Positions 9,268 to 17,789 of a stretch of 64,000 bases of DNA are shown here, one piece after another (position 1 is the stretch's first letter; each line of letters starts with the position of its first letter). The position numbers were made by a program, and so were the translations under genes. The notes under the pieces were generated by a model, which saw only the letters and a list, made by a program, of their open reading frames with translations, was not told the origin of the DNA and did no database searches. Location of the stretch: positions 496,001 through 560,000 of the forward strand of contig NZ_AP024855.1 of the NCBI RefSeq assembly GCF_024529955.1. The letters are read 5' to 3'. The stretch comes from Photobacterium toruni. Lineage in GTDB: Bacteria > Pseudomonadota > Gammaproteobacteria > Enterobacterales > Vibrionaceae.

Positions 9268-9325
9268 TCGTCATATTTAACCTCGACACTTACAATCGTC
9301 ACTTTTCGACACTCACTGTCGAACA
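9268..9325. promoter_or_regulatory. putative FhlA-type upstream activator sites (hycB)
   Basis: Copies of TCGWCA start at 9268, 9283, 9296 and 9306, with a TCGAAC variant at 9319, 10-15 bp apart and all in the same orientation. The last part, TCGACACTCACTGTCGA, is also an inverted repeat. The array is about 100-155 bp upstream of the hyc sigma-54 promoter and mirrors the array before hydN. Confidence 0.62.
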
Positions 9326-9370
9326 CCTATCTTATTAATACCGTTTTTTCTCTATCAACCATCGTAAGAT

Positions 9371-9418
9371 AAAAAATGCCCCTTACTTATCTCGTTATTT
9401 TAAGTAAGGGGCATTTTT
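9371..9418. terminator. bidirectional-looking terminator after selB
   Basis: Perfect 14-bp inverted repeat ATGCCCCTTACTTA/TAAGTAAGGGGCAT with an 11-base loop, A run before it and T run after it. It lies 30 bp past the selB stop, so it ends the selAB transcript and isolates the hyc control region. The stretch 9120-9447 otherwise holds the hyc promoter and its activator repeats. Confidence 0.9.
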
Positions 9419-9447
9419 CATTCTCAATGGCTATCGCAAATTACATC

Positions 9448-11298
9448 TTATGCATTTATTTGCCATGCTCTTAAAATAATACGTTCATCATTATCACGTT
9501 TAACCCAACCGTCTTTTTCCATTCGGTTCGCTAACGGAATTGAGTATTTACGACTTAGTTCAGTACGATCTTTAATATCGGTCATGGTAATACGATCATG
9601 AGGTTGATGATCAGCAATCACCGCTTTCACAAGATCTAAATAGACCGCCATATCAAAATAGATATTTTCATCAAGCGCGGTAATGTACTTTTGATGGCTT
9701 AATTGGCGTAACCACTTTTTACCGCCAACAATTTTGACTTTATTTAACTCAAGCCCCGCTTTACCAAACTGACGGATCTGATGCAATATATTAAGTGCAT
9801 CTTGAGGTAAGTCATCTTCATTATCACCTTGCCCAACACACCATTTACCGTAACTTAAATGTACTTTCTGTTGTTGCTTTAAACGCTGCATGATCAGTTC
9901 AATCACCGCATCATTGATCCGTAACCGACTACAAAGTTCTGCTGAAGCCATCGAAATACCCGCACTCAATAATGTTTCAATTTGGCGTGACATATCCGCT
10001 AACCATTGGCTATCAAAACAAAATGGTGCAATGAATGTTTGTTGTTCAGTGGCTTTAAAATCAGTATCCGTACATTCAAAATAACCTTGTAGCACTAACA
10101 ACATCTGTCGTTGTGACTCTGGTTGTAATTGCTGCGGTAAATTATTAAGCACATCGTATAAGCGGCGTTTTTGGTAACCAAAAATATAATCGGTCCACAC
10201 CACTTCTGCGCCATGTTGTAAACCACTGCCACCTTTTTGGATCATCGCTAATCGTTGACCAAATAATAATGGGATCGGTTTTTCAAACACTAATCGCGCT
10301 AACTCAGTATTGGGAATATAGCTCAAACGTGCAGTGCCATGCCACGTTCCCATTGCCACTTCCACTTGGCGTTGTTTTTTAACTTTTAACGTTGTTGCGG
10401 TTTTGGTTAATCGTACAATACATTGATCACGCAGAGTAATGTGTTGATTGATACCGGTGATCAATTGTCCTCTGCCAATATCTTTACGGCCGACACCTTT
10501 GACATTTACCGCCACACGGCATGTTGCTGAAACAGAAGTTAATTGTTGATGATAAGCCTGAATAGATCGCACTGTACCGATCAGGTTCGATGGCTGACAA
10601 CGTACTTTATCGCCAATCGCTAATTGCCCTTGCGCTAACGTGCCAGTAAGCACCGTACCAATTCCGTTTACCACAAATACCCGATCAATATACATCAGAG
10701 GATCTGTCGCGGGCTCAAGCACTGAATTATCATCACTATTTGCTGGAGCAATAATTTTATGACGTGCAATATTAACCTGTACGGTTTCGATTAAAAGCTG
10801 ACGTAATGCTTCAATGTTATCTTTTTTTAATGCAGAAACAGTGACAATTTCAGGCAATAAACCGCTACGTTCCATCACCTGTTCTAAGACTTGATCTTCT
10901 ATTTCGGCTAATTGCTCGGCACTGACTTTATCGCGCTTATTAATACACACGACAATATCTTCAATCCCCATTGCATGCGCAACGTCAAGATGTGAAGTCG
11001 TCATTGGCATCCAGCCTTCATCAGCCGCCACCACTAATAACAACACATTTAAATGCCACACACCTGCAACCATATTACGCAAATAACGCTCATGCCCAGG
11101 AACATCAACTACACCGATGGTATTGCCATGATCATCTTGAAAATGAGCAAAACCTAAATCTTGGGTCATGCCCAATTGCTGCTCATGTGGGCGCGCAGTG
11201 ATCATGCCCGTTAATGCTTCAATTAATGCTGTTTTACCATGGTCAACATGCCCAGCAAGGCCAACCACTGCTTGATATTGTGTTGGAATTACTGCCAT
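9448..11298 (-). CDS. selB: selenocysteine-specific elongation factor SelB
   Basis: GTPase that brings Sec-tRNA-Sec to the ribosome at UGA codons marked by a SECIS hairpin. The EF-Tu-like G domain has GHVDHGKT (residues 16-23), the switch region GMTQDLG, DVPGHERY (about 64-71) and NKRD (about 120). Domains II/III follow (MYIDRVFVVNGIGTVLTGTL), then a C-terminal stretch of winged-helix repeats ending near residue 616, the expected size (E. coli 614). The last winged helices bind the GGUCU loop of SECIS; fdhF in this window has such a loop. The ATG shares one base with the selA stop (TAATG). A strong terminator follows. Confidence 0.96.
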   Translation of the reverse strand: MAVIPTQYQAVVGLAGHVDHGKTALIEALTGMITARPHEQQLGMTQDLGFAHFQDDHGNTIGVVDVPGHERYLRNMVAGVWHLNVLLLVVAADEGWMPMTTSHLDVAHAMGIEDIVVCINKRDKVSAEQLAEIEDQVLEQVMERSGLLPEIVTVSALKKDNIEALRQLLIETVQVNIARHKIIAPANSDDNSVLEPATDPLMYIDRVFVVNGIGTVLTGTLAQGQLAIGDKVRCQPSNLIGTVRSIQAYHQQLTSVSATCRVAVNVKGVGRKDIGRGQLITGINQHITLRDQCIVRLTKTATTLKVKKQRQVEVAMGTWHGTARLSYIPNTELARLVFEKPIPLLFGQRLAMIQKGGSGLQHGAEVVWTDYIFGYQKRRLYDVLNNLPQQLQPESQRQMLLVLQGYFECTDTDFKATEQQTFIAPFCFDSQWLADMSRQIETLLSAGISMASAELCSRLRINDAVIELIMQRLKQQQKVHLSYGKWCVGQGDNEDDLPQDALNILHQIRQFGKAGLELNKVKIVGGKKWLRQLSHQKYITALDENIYFDMAVYLDLVKAVIADHQPHDRITMTDIKDRTELSRKYSIPLANRMEKDGWVKRDNDERIILRAWQINA

Positions 11299-12707
11299 TA
11301 TTTTGCCTCAGTATTTATATAAGGTTGAATATAATCATCAAGTTGAGTAATAAAGACGGTATGATCACTGTCTAATAAAGTAGCAACATTTAATAACAAT
11401 TGATTACTATTAACATAACCAATAATTGGGATTGGTAAATCACGTAACGCATCTAAATGCAGTTGTGCTTTACCCGGCAAGGTAAGTTTAAGACCATAAC
11501 AAGGATAAGTTTCACTAGGAATAGCACCACCACCAACTTGCATCACCAGAGGTACTGCTTGTACATAAGGTTTCCAGCGTTGTGCCCATTGTTGAGCTAG
11601 CGTTTGGCTGATCTTGGCACGATCTAACGCTTGTTGCGCCACACCAAAACCAGCGGGATCACGGTTAAGTTTCTGGACTAATAATTGCTCAAGCATTGAT
11701 AAAACAATTCGCCCCGGACGGAAAGTACGCATCATCGGGTTTTTAGCCAGTTGCTGACAAAGTTTTGGACACCCAGCAATAATACCCGCCTGCGGGCCAC
11801 CAATGATTTTATCACCAGAAAAACAGACTAAGTCAACACCCATTTGTAAATAGCGCGGTAATGACACTTCACTTTGTGCATATTGTTCAGACGATAAACC
11901 CGAGCCTTGATCGATCACTAATGAAACATGCTCAGGTAAACGTTGAGCCACATCCTGAATATCGGGTGACTCAGTAAATCCCTGCATTGAGAAATTAGAC
12001 TGATGCACCATTAATACCATGGCAGTATTTTCTGTGATTGCATTAATATAGTCATCACTGGTGGTAATATTGGTGGTACCCACCTCAACAAGCTTGCACC
12101 CAGAAAGGGCTAAAATATCAGGAATACGAAAACCACCACCAATTTGAACTTGCTCACCACGAGAGACAATAACTTCTTTACCCGCCGCTAAAGCGTGCAA
12201 CACTAAGTAAACTGACGCAGCATTATTATTAACAACAACACAATCTTCAGCACCGATCCAACTCTGAATCAAGGTCGATAATAAGCCATTACGATCACCA
12301 CGTTTACCATCACTTAATTTCAATTCAAGATTGTTATACCCAGTATTAACCGCTTTAACACTATCCCAAATTTGTTCATCAATCGGAGAACGTCCAAGGT
12401 TGGTATGTACCGCTATACCTGTTGCATTCATTACGCGTTGCTGACGACGACGATATAACTGACGGCAACTATCAAGTACTAATGCCATGATATCAAGGTC
12501 ATTAACACCTTGGGTTTTAAAATCAGGATGCTGGCGAATTGAAGTAAAAAGCTGTCGAAGAGTATTAGTAACAACCGGGCGGCTTAATAAGCGTATATAA
12601 TCAGCTAAATCTGAATGTTGAAGTAATTGTTCGATTTGAGGTAAACGATAATTAATTATTGGTGTTGCTAACGGAGACGGTTGTTCTAAAGATGCTGTAG
12701 TAGTCAC
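11298..12707 (-). CDS. selA: L-seryl-tRNA(Sec) selenium transferase SelA
   Basis: PLP enzyme that converts seryl-tRNA-Sec to selenocysteyl-tRNA-Sec using selenophosphate. Family marks: an N-terminal helical domain for tRNA binding, GIAVHTNLGRSP (near residue 95-106), NNNAASVYLVL, EVGTTN, and the PLP lysine in CFSGDKIIGGPQAG near residue 300. Length 469 (E. coli 463). The start is GTG at 12705-12707 with AAGGAA about 7 nt upstream. selA follows tRNA-Sec by 101 bp and overlaps selB by one base; the three look like one transcription unit. The selenophosphate synthetase gene selD is not in the window. Confidence 0.96.
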   Translation of the reverse strand: MTTTASLEQPSPLATPIINYRLPQIEQLLQHSDLADYIRLLSRPVVTNTLRQLFTSIRQHPDFKTQGVNDLDIMALVLDSCRQLYRRRQQRVMNATGIAVHTNLGRSPIDEQIWDSVKAVNTGYNNLELKLSDGKRGDRNGLLSTLIQSWIGAEDCVVVNNNAASVYLVLHALAAGKEVIVSRGEQVQIGGGFRIPDILALSGCKLVEVGTTNITTSDDYINAITENTAMVLMVHQSNFSMQGFTESPDIQDVAQRLPEHVSLVIDQGSGLSSEQYAQSEVSLPRYLQMGVDLVCFSGDKIIGGPQAGIIAGCPKLCQQLAKNPMMRTFRPGRIVLSMLEQLLVQKLNRDPAGFGVAQQALDRAKISQTLAQQWAQRWKPYVQAVPLVMQVGGGAIPSETYPCYGLKLTLPGKAQLHLDALRDLPIPIIGYVNSNQLLLNVATLLDSDHTVFITQLDDYIQPYINTEAK

Positions 12708-12808
12708 GGTAAGTTCCTTGGCTGAATTGCAGACAACAGCACTCGTACTGTAACCTTAAAAAAGGAAAAGTAATGAGTATCAGAGGAACCATTTAAACGC
12801 GCGAAAAA

Positions 12809-12900
12809 TGGCGGAAGAGGCAGGAATTGAACCTACCAAAGCTTATACAGCTCACATCGGTTTTGAAGACCGAGAAGGCCACCAGACCTCATCTCATTCC
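12809..12900 (-). tRNA. selC: tRNA-Sec (anticodon UCA)
   Basis: On the minus strand a 92-nt tRNA starts GGAAUGAG and ends CUCUUCCGCCA with the CCA encoded. It has the long D stem of tRNA-Sec (GAGGUC/GGCCUU, loop UGGU), anticodon stem UCGGU/ACCGA with loop CUUCAAA (anticodon UCA), a long variable arm (GAGCU/AGCUU) and a T arm (GUAGG/CCUGC with loop UUCAAUU). The acceptor is odd: the 5' strand has 8 bases, the 3' strand only 7, leaving U5 without a partner; the expected partner would be CUCAUUCC. Location just before selA-selB supports the call. Confidence 0.93.
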
Positions 12901-12945
12901 GAAATTCTTGTGCATGATAATGTAACTCTCATGGTTATTATTTGA

Positions 12946-12974
12946 TTTATATCAATTCGTAGTACAAATATCAA
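12946..12974 (-). promoter_or_regulatory. sigma-70 promoter of selC-selA-selB
   Basis: On the minus strand TTGATA and TATAAA are separated by exactly 17 bp (each 5 of 6 matches to consensus). The predicted start is near 12939, about 40 nt before the mature 5' end of tRNA-Sec, leaving a short leader for RNase P. Confidence 0.65.
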
Positions 12975-13046
12975 TATACCAAAATAGAATAAACAAAGGT
13001 GGGTGTTATTTCATCATTCAAAAGTTAAATTCTGTTATTACTAAAA

Positions 13047-13075
13047 CAAAAAAAGCCCTACATTGCTGTAAGGCT
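13047..13075 (-). terminator. terminator of the lipoprotein gene
   Basis: Minus-strand hairpin AGCC-TACA/TGTA-GGCT with a 4-base loop and one opposed mismatch, followed by a run of Ts (A run at 13046-13054 on the plus strand). It lies about 30 bp after the stop of the gene ending at 13104. Confidence 0.85.
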
Positions 13076-13103
13076 CAAAGAATAAAGTCTATTAATAATA
13101 ACG

Positions 13104-13700
13104 TTATCTCACAACACCATTTTCTTGCATATTTTTTATTAAAATCTGCGTTAATTCAGAAATAATATCATTCATGTTATTTGGATCAATCGACTCTGAT
13201 GATGTTGACCAAATAGGCTTATGACTTTGAGTATCAAATAACGTAAATTCAACATTAACAAACTCATACGATACGGTGTAGCTATCATTATAAATATAGC
13301 TATATGAATTATTATAATAATTATTAAAAGATAGACCACTGCCGTATCCATAATTATTGCCAGGATAACGAACATTTTTATCTTCTATATTAACTAACTT
13401 AGCAACAAATACTGTTTGTGTACTATTTTTCTTAATATAACTCGATAAGTCCGCTTTTGATGGTAATTTATCAGGATATATTTGAGAGCTTGAAATAGCA
13501 TTAACCCCCTTCTTTTGTAATTCTTTCACCATATCATCTTCAAAAATTCGTCTAACTCGCAAATTATCAGACATTGCAACAACAAGTGAACTTTTTATTG
13601 GAAAATATGAATATGTTCTATCAACCCAAGATGATGTCAAATTGCTAGAAGCACACGACGTTAATAATAACGTTAATATAAAAATAAATATTGCACGCAT
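13104..13700 (-). CDS. putative lipoprotein, function unknown
   Basis: 198 residues from the ATG at 13698-13700, which has an AGGG ribosome site upstream; the frame stays open above this start but the lipoprotein signal peptide begins here (MRAIFIFILTLLLTSCASS, lipobox LTSC). The mature part has a region with VRRIFEDDMVKELQKKGVNAI, then a Tyr/Asn-rich stretch (NNYGYGSGLSFNNYYNNSYSY) and a C-terminal part with TLFDTQSHKPIWSTSS. This resembles small secreted lipoproteins of the DUF4136 kind in general design, but I cannot assign a family. The gene is divergent from the Sel1 lipoprotein gene at 13763, 62 bp away. Confidence 0.85.
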   Translation of the reverse strand: MRAIFIFILTLLLTSCASSNLTSSWVDRTYSYFPIKSSLVVAMSDNLRVRRIFEDDMVKELQKKGVNAISSSQIYPDKLPSKADLSSYIKKNSTQTVFVAKLVNIEDKNVRYPGNNYGYGSGLSFNNYYNNSYSYIYNDSYTVSYEFVNVEFTLFDTQSHKPIWSTSSESIDPNNMNDIISELTQILIKNMQENGVVR

Positions 13701-13762
13701 AATACATCCCTTTAAGTTATGTTCTAAAATTAACAATAGTACAGGGATAGGAGAAAGCAATA

Positions 13763-14884
13763 ATGAAAAAAATGATAATCTCAACATTAATAATACTTTC
13801 TGGTTGTGCCACAGAAAAAAGCGAATCAAGCTTATTAAATGAAACAACATTAAACAATGCTGACACAATTTCAACGAATAAAATGTTAAAAACACTTTCA
13901 CCATTATCACAATCAATATTAAATATTGAAGATGAAAAAATAGCTAAAAAAGAAAAAATGATAGAAATAAAAAAAATAGAATTCATGGCTGAAGATGATC
14001 CTGATGCAATGATCTACTTAGCTGCTTTATATGAAGAAGGTACACTCATCACTCAATCAGAAAATAAAGCGCGATCACTATATAAAAAGGCAGCAGATAA
14101 AGACCATCTCCTTGCTCGTTATTACTACGCCCTAATGCTTATTGATGGTAGAGGTGGTGATACTAATCATACAAAAGCTGAGTCATATCTACTGCTTAAT
14201 GTTAAAAACAAGCATGACCCATCAATATATTCATTAGGATATTTATATTTTATACAAAAAAAATATCAACATGTTATCAATACATTAAATCAAGGAGACA
14301 ATGGCAATAATGAATATTCTGATTATTTATTGGCCATTTCATACCTTGAATTAAATAATAACACCTCACAGGCTATTCAGTTATTAGAAAAATCGGCTAA
14401 AAAAGATCATCCATATTCCCACCTTGTGTTAGGTGATATTTATCGTAGAGGACTTTATAATACAGAAATAAACACAGAAAAAAGTTTCAAACATCTCAAT
14501 ATTGCCGCTAAAAATGACAATCCAAAAGCTTTATTTGATTTAGCCACATTAAGCATAGAAAATTTAGAACTTATTGAAAATGACCTTAACATTGCAATTA
14601 ATCAACTTGAATCAGCAGATAAAAATGGCTATCCACCAGCAAGCTTTGAATTAGCAAAATTATATGATAAAGGTAATCTTATTAAACAGGACTTTAATAA
14701 AGCTATTTTTTGGTATAAACGCTCAGCAGCACAAGGAAACAATAGAGCAATGTATAATTTAGCCAGTATTTATATTAATGGTGATGGTGTAGATATTTCA
14801 ATTGAAAAAGCCAAATACTGGCTAATAGAATCAGCAAAGAATGGTAACAATCGAGCAAAAGAACTACTTAAAGAAAATGAATAA
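13763..14884 (+). CDS. Sel1-repeat lipoprotein
   Basis: The only plus-strand gene of the window, 373 residues. The start has AGGAG about 9 nt upstream and a lipobox (IILSGCATEK), so it should be anchored in the outer membrane or periplasm. From about residue 80 it is made of ~36-residue alpha-helical Sel1 (TPR-like) repeats: DPDAMIYLAALYEEG, HLLARYYYALMLIDGRGG, PYSHLVLGDIYRRG, PPASFELAKLYDKG, NNRAMYNLASIYINGDG. Such proteins act as protein-binding scaffolds. The gene is lysine/asparagine rich and AT-rich. Its link to the giant surface proteins downstream is only by location. Confidence 0.92.
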   Translation: MKKMIISTLIILSGCATEKSESSLLNETTLNNADTISTNKMLKTLSPLSQSILNIEDEKIAKKEKMIEIKKIEFMAEDDPDAMIYLAALYEEGTLITQSENKARSLYKKAADKDHLLARYYYALMLIDGRGGDTNHTKAESYLLLNVKNKHDPSIYSLGYLYFIQKKYQHVINTLNQGDNGNNEYSDYLLAISYLELNNNTSQAIQLLEKSAKKDHPYSHLVLGDIYRRGLYNTEINTEKSFKHLNIAAKNDNPKALFDLATLSIENLELIENDLNIAINQLESADKNGYPPASFELAKLYDKGNLIKQDFNKAIFWYKRSAAQGNNRAMYNLASIYINGDGVDISIEKAKYWLIESAKNGNNRAKELLKENE

Positions 14885-14903
14885 TTTATTTACACTCTAT
14901 AAG

Positions 14904-14938
14904 ACAAAAAGCCCAATAAAATATATTGGGCTTTTTGT
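14904..14938. terminator. terminator of the Sel1 gene (bidirectional form)
   Basis: Perfect 15-bp inverted repeat ACAAAAAGCCCAATA/TATTGGGCTTTTTGT with a 5-base loop, 19 bp after the stop of the plus-strand gene; a T run is built into the 3' arm. Confidence 0.93.
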
Positions 14939-14953
14939 TATTCTACTTTTAAT

Positions 14954-14987
14954 AAAAAAAACTTGCTTGATATAACATCAAGCAAGT
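14954..14987 (-). terminator. terminator of the 49-kb surface-protein gene series
   Basis: Perfect 11-bp stem ACTTGCTTGAT/ATCAAGCAAGT with a 5-base loop; on the minus strand it is followed by seven Ts. It lies 25 bp past the stop of the gene ending at 15012, back-to-back with the Sel1 terminator. Confidence 0.92.
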
Positions 14988-15011
14988 ATTGCCGTTACAA
15001 ATAAACGATAA

Positions 15012-17771
15012 CTAGTTATCAATACGAATACCAAAGATTAATGCTTCGGACTCGCCCGGAGCAACACTTCCTATTGTTCCTATAATTGTCCCTGTAGAAC
15101 CATGAGTAATCGTATTTATTGACCCTTCTGAGATATTAGGTAAAGAAGCAATAACATTAAATGTCGTATAAGGTGGCGTTGCATCCGTTAAGGTAACATT
15201 ACGTGCTTCCTCAATGGCAATATTTTCAGTCGTTAAACGATACATAATGCATTGTCCTGGTGCCACTGCAAAATTTGTTGTGACGTAATTACCTGTATCT
15301 GAAATCCCATTACAGTCTAAATCAGGCGTCTGCTCTTTCGTTACTCTCATATTGGTATTAGCAACCGTCGTCGTATCAATAATCTGTAATGTGCCACAAC
15401 TTACCGTCGTTTCAACAGTCGTAATATTTGTCACCCCTTGCGAAGCATTCGCAGGAACAAAAACTTTAATAAATAGTACCTTCTGAGCTCCTCCAGCAAG
15501 AGAAGCAATTGAAGTTATCGCATTATCAGCTCCCGTTAAAACATCATCATTATCCGTATCTTCATAAATCAAAGCGGAGAAATCAGTCTCTGAATTAGCA
15601 ACCGTTAATACTATATTTAAAAAATCATCATTACTGGTATTGTTTAAAATATGTTTATAAACAATGCTTCCACCCGCAAAAGTAATACCATTGGAATTAG
15701 GTGGACCAAATGCTAAACATTGAGAACTATTATCCACAGTAACCGCATCATGTTTAATATCTTCGGCGCCAGTCGTTGGTGAAAGAACTTTAAAATAAAT
15801 ATCCTGAGTAGCAGACACGGCATCGACAGGAACAGTAACATCAGCATAAACGACAACAGCATCATCAGGACCCAACACCGGAATATTAGTAATCACTTCA
15901 TTTGCTGCATTTCTAAATACAACGGTCCAATCAGCAGGCATAGTATTTACAGCAAAATTAGAGCTACTATATTGTAATTCATAGCTTTCAGCAGCCTCTG
16001 ATTTATTAGTAACATATAAAGTAAATCGAGTTGTTGCGCCAGGTAATGCGGTATTTGTTGTAACTGCTGCAGCTTCAGGACCTGCACCAAAACCACAATT
16101 ATCATCAACTGCATCACAACTATCTTCGACGGTTAAACTTGTTTCAGCTCGAACATTATTTGTTAAATCAACCGAACTTGCCGTTATTGATCCCAACTGA
16201 TCAATTACTGTATTTGTTTTTGAGGTATCACTAGAAGACGTCGCTCGCTTAACTGTTTGATAAGGTCCACCTAACGCCGATGCCGGCAGTGTTGCTACCA
16301 ATATAACTTTATATCCACACACTCCATTACTATCCGTAACTAAATATGACGGACAAGTATCACCCACTCCCGGAATAACCCCAGTGTCTGGATTACTGTC
16401 ATTATCAGTATCAATTAATGGTGTTACACCATCACTTTTATATAAGAAGAAACTAGTGCCACTAGGAAATGTTGATGATTCAATCGTAACATTAAAAATA
16501 TCTTCATCGTTACCAGTATTCCAGATGTAGTTGGTAAAGCTAACTCGTGCACCTTGCGAAGCTGATGCTATATTAACAATTTCATGATTAGTATCATCAA
16601 GCGCATCACAATTAGCATCAGTACCCACATCACAGCCACCATTATTAGCAATAACTGCATAGTTCGAGGTGATTAAGAATGGAACCCTGTTCGTATTTGT
16701 TGAATCTAACTCACCAGAGTCAACAGTACCGCTATTATCTTCATCAAAGCCATAAATACCTTGGTTATATAATATCGTTGCTGAAAGACCTGAATCTATA
16801 TTTACTTCAAATGTTATTGTTGCAGATTCATCAGCGGCTAAACCATCCATAACAAATTGAATTTCATCATTATCAGGACAAGAAGCATTAGGTGCTATAC
16901 AGGTTGTAAAAGCTAAATCTTGATCACCTGTCGTTTCACTACCGCCAGTAGTTGAACCTGAAGCTGTTATTGTTGTACCTGATAAACTCCAAGATACTGC
17001 GCCATTAAATAGCATACCTTCAGGAAGTTCATCATTTAAAATAACACCATTCGTCTGTAAAGGATCCATATCGGTAAGACCAACATTGGTGTAGGTAAAT
17101 GTTACAGTATGAGGACCACTTGGCGATGCACCAACATTACTACTTAATGCTTTAGATATTTCAACAATAGGTAAATTTGTTGCCGTTACTATATCTGTAT
17201 TTGTCTGTGTACCCACCGCGCCATTTGCAACAGAAATACCATCAACGCTTACGGCTTGGCTCGTTGCTGTAACCGTTAGGGAACCTGAAGCGTTAATAGT
17301 CGCCGCTGCATCAATATCAGCCACAATAACAAATTCAAAACTTTCACCGGCAGCTAGTGGTCCAATAATAGATCCTGATGTAATCGGTGATGAGCCAGGA
17401 TCTGCAATACCATCATTATTTTCATCAGGATAAATAGTGGCAGAACTAATCACAGAGGCAGGTAAAACAATATCGAGAGCGAAGGAATCTGTATTATTAC
17501 CCGTATTAGTTAGCACATGATTAAATGTCACTGTTCGACCAGGGGCACCTAACTTAGATTGATCATTAATCAAAGTAAGCGCCGCAACAGGCTGAACAAG
17601 GGTCTCAACTAAATTAGATGTTGTGCTACGTAAAACATTGGCACTATCCCGGTATGTAGCACCAGCTTGATTTTTAATTACTGTACCAGATTCAGTTAAA
17701 GCCATTACAGCGAAGCTAGCACTAGCAACAACGGTTATACCTATTTTGGCGATTCCCTTGAAGACATTCAT
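15012..17771 (-). CDS. secreted DUF11-type repeat protein (919 aa)
   Basis: Signal peptide at the N-terminus (GITVVASASFAVMA), then the motif LTESGTVIKNQAGATYRDS that is shared with the two other DUF11-type proteins in this locus. The mature part is a row of immunoglobulin-like beta domains, with phrases such as GAPGRTVTFNHVLTNTGNNTDSF and VTFTYTNVGLTDMD typical of DUF11. Acidic calcium-type loops (DENNDGIADPG, DTDNDSNPDTG) sit between them. The last ~110 residues form a terminal DUF11-like domain (YRLTTENIAIEEARNVTLTDATPP) and the chain ends in its last strand (FGIRIDN). The start has GGAG 6 nt upstream. It lies 18 bp after the OmpA-like lipoprotein gene. Probably a surface structural protein; function unknown. 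Confidence 0.88.
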   Translation of the reverse strand: MNVFKGIAKIGITVVASASFAVMALTESGTVIKNQAGATYRDSANVLRSTTSNLVETLVQPVAALTLINDQSKLGAPGRTVTFNHVLTNTGNNTDSFALDIVLPASVISSATIYPDENNDGIADPGSSPITSGSIIGPLAAGESFEFVIVADIDAAATINASGSLTVTATSQAVSVDGISVANGAVGTQTNTDIVTATNLPIVEISKALSSNVGASPSGPHTVTFTYTNVGLTDMDPLQTNGVILNDELPEGMLFNGAVSWSLSGTTITASGSTTGGSETTGDQDLAFTTCIAPNASCPDNDEIQFVMDGLAADESATITFEVNIDSGLSATILYNQGIYGFDEDNSGTVDSGELDSTNTNRVPFLITSNYAVIANNGGCDVGTDANCDALDDTNHEIVNIASASQGARVSFTNYIWNTGNDEDIFNVTIESSTFPSGTSFFLYKSDGVTPLIDTDNDSNPDTGVIPGVGDTCPSYLVTDSNGVCGYKVILVATLPASALGGPYQTVKRATSSSDTSKTNTVIDQLGSITASSVDLTNNVRAETSLTVEDSCDAVDDNCGFGAGPEAAAVTTNTALPGATTRFTLYVTNKSEAAESYELQYSSSNFAVNTMPADWTVVFRNAANEVITNIPVLGPDDAVVVYADVTVPVDAVSATQDIYFKVLSPTTGAEDIKHDAVTVDNSSQCLAFGPPNSNGITFAGGSIVYKHILNNTSNDDFLNIVLTVANSETDFSALIYEDTDNDDVLTGADNAITSIASLAGGAQKVLFIKVFVPANASQGVTNITTVETTVSCGTLQIIDTTTVANTNMRVTKEQTPDLDCNGISDTGNYVTTNFAVAPGQCIMYRLTTENIAIEEARNVTLTDATPPYTTFNVIASLPNISEGSINTITHGSTGTIIGTIGSVAPGESEALIFGIRIDN

Positions 17772-17789
17772 ATGACGCTCCCCCTTTCC

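Noticed and set aside
12708..12808. SECIS-like hairpin in the selA leader, as reported for E. coli selAB
   Set aside because: There is a GTTGTCT word between TGC and GCA, but only three base pairs support it and the GGUCU loop is not exact.
13701..13916. Longer 270-residue form of the lipoprotein
   Set aside because: The upstream part looks like noncoding sequence antisense to the Sel1 gene; a ribosome site and lipoprotein signal peptide mark the ATG at 13700.
12809..15000. Genomic island inserted at selC, as known for pathogenicity islands
   Set aside because: The 3' end of selC faces selA, while the surface locus is on its 5' side. I see no integrase gene and no repeat of the tRNA end in the window.
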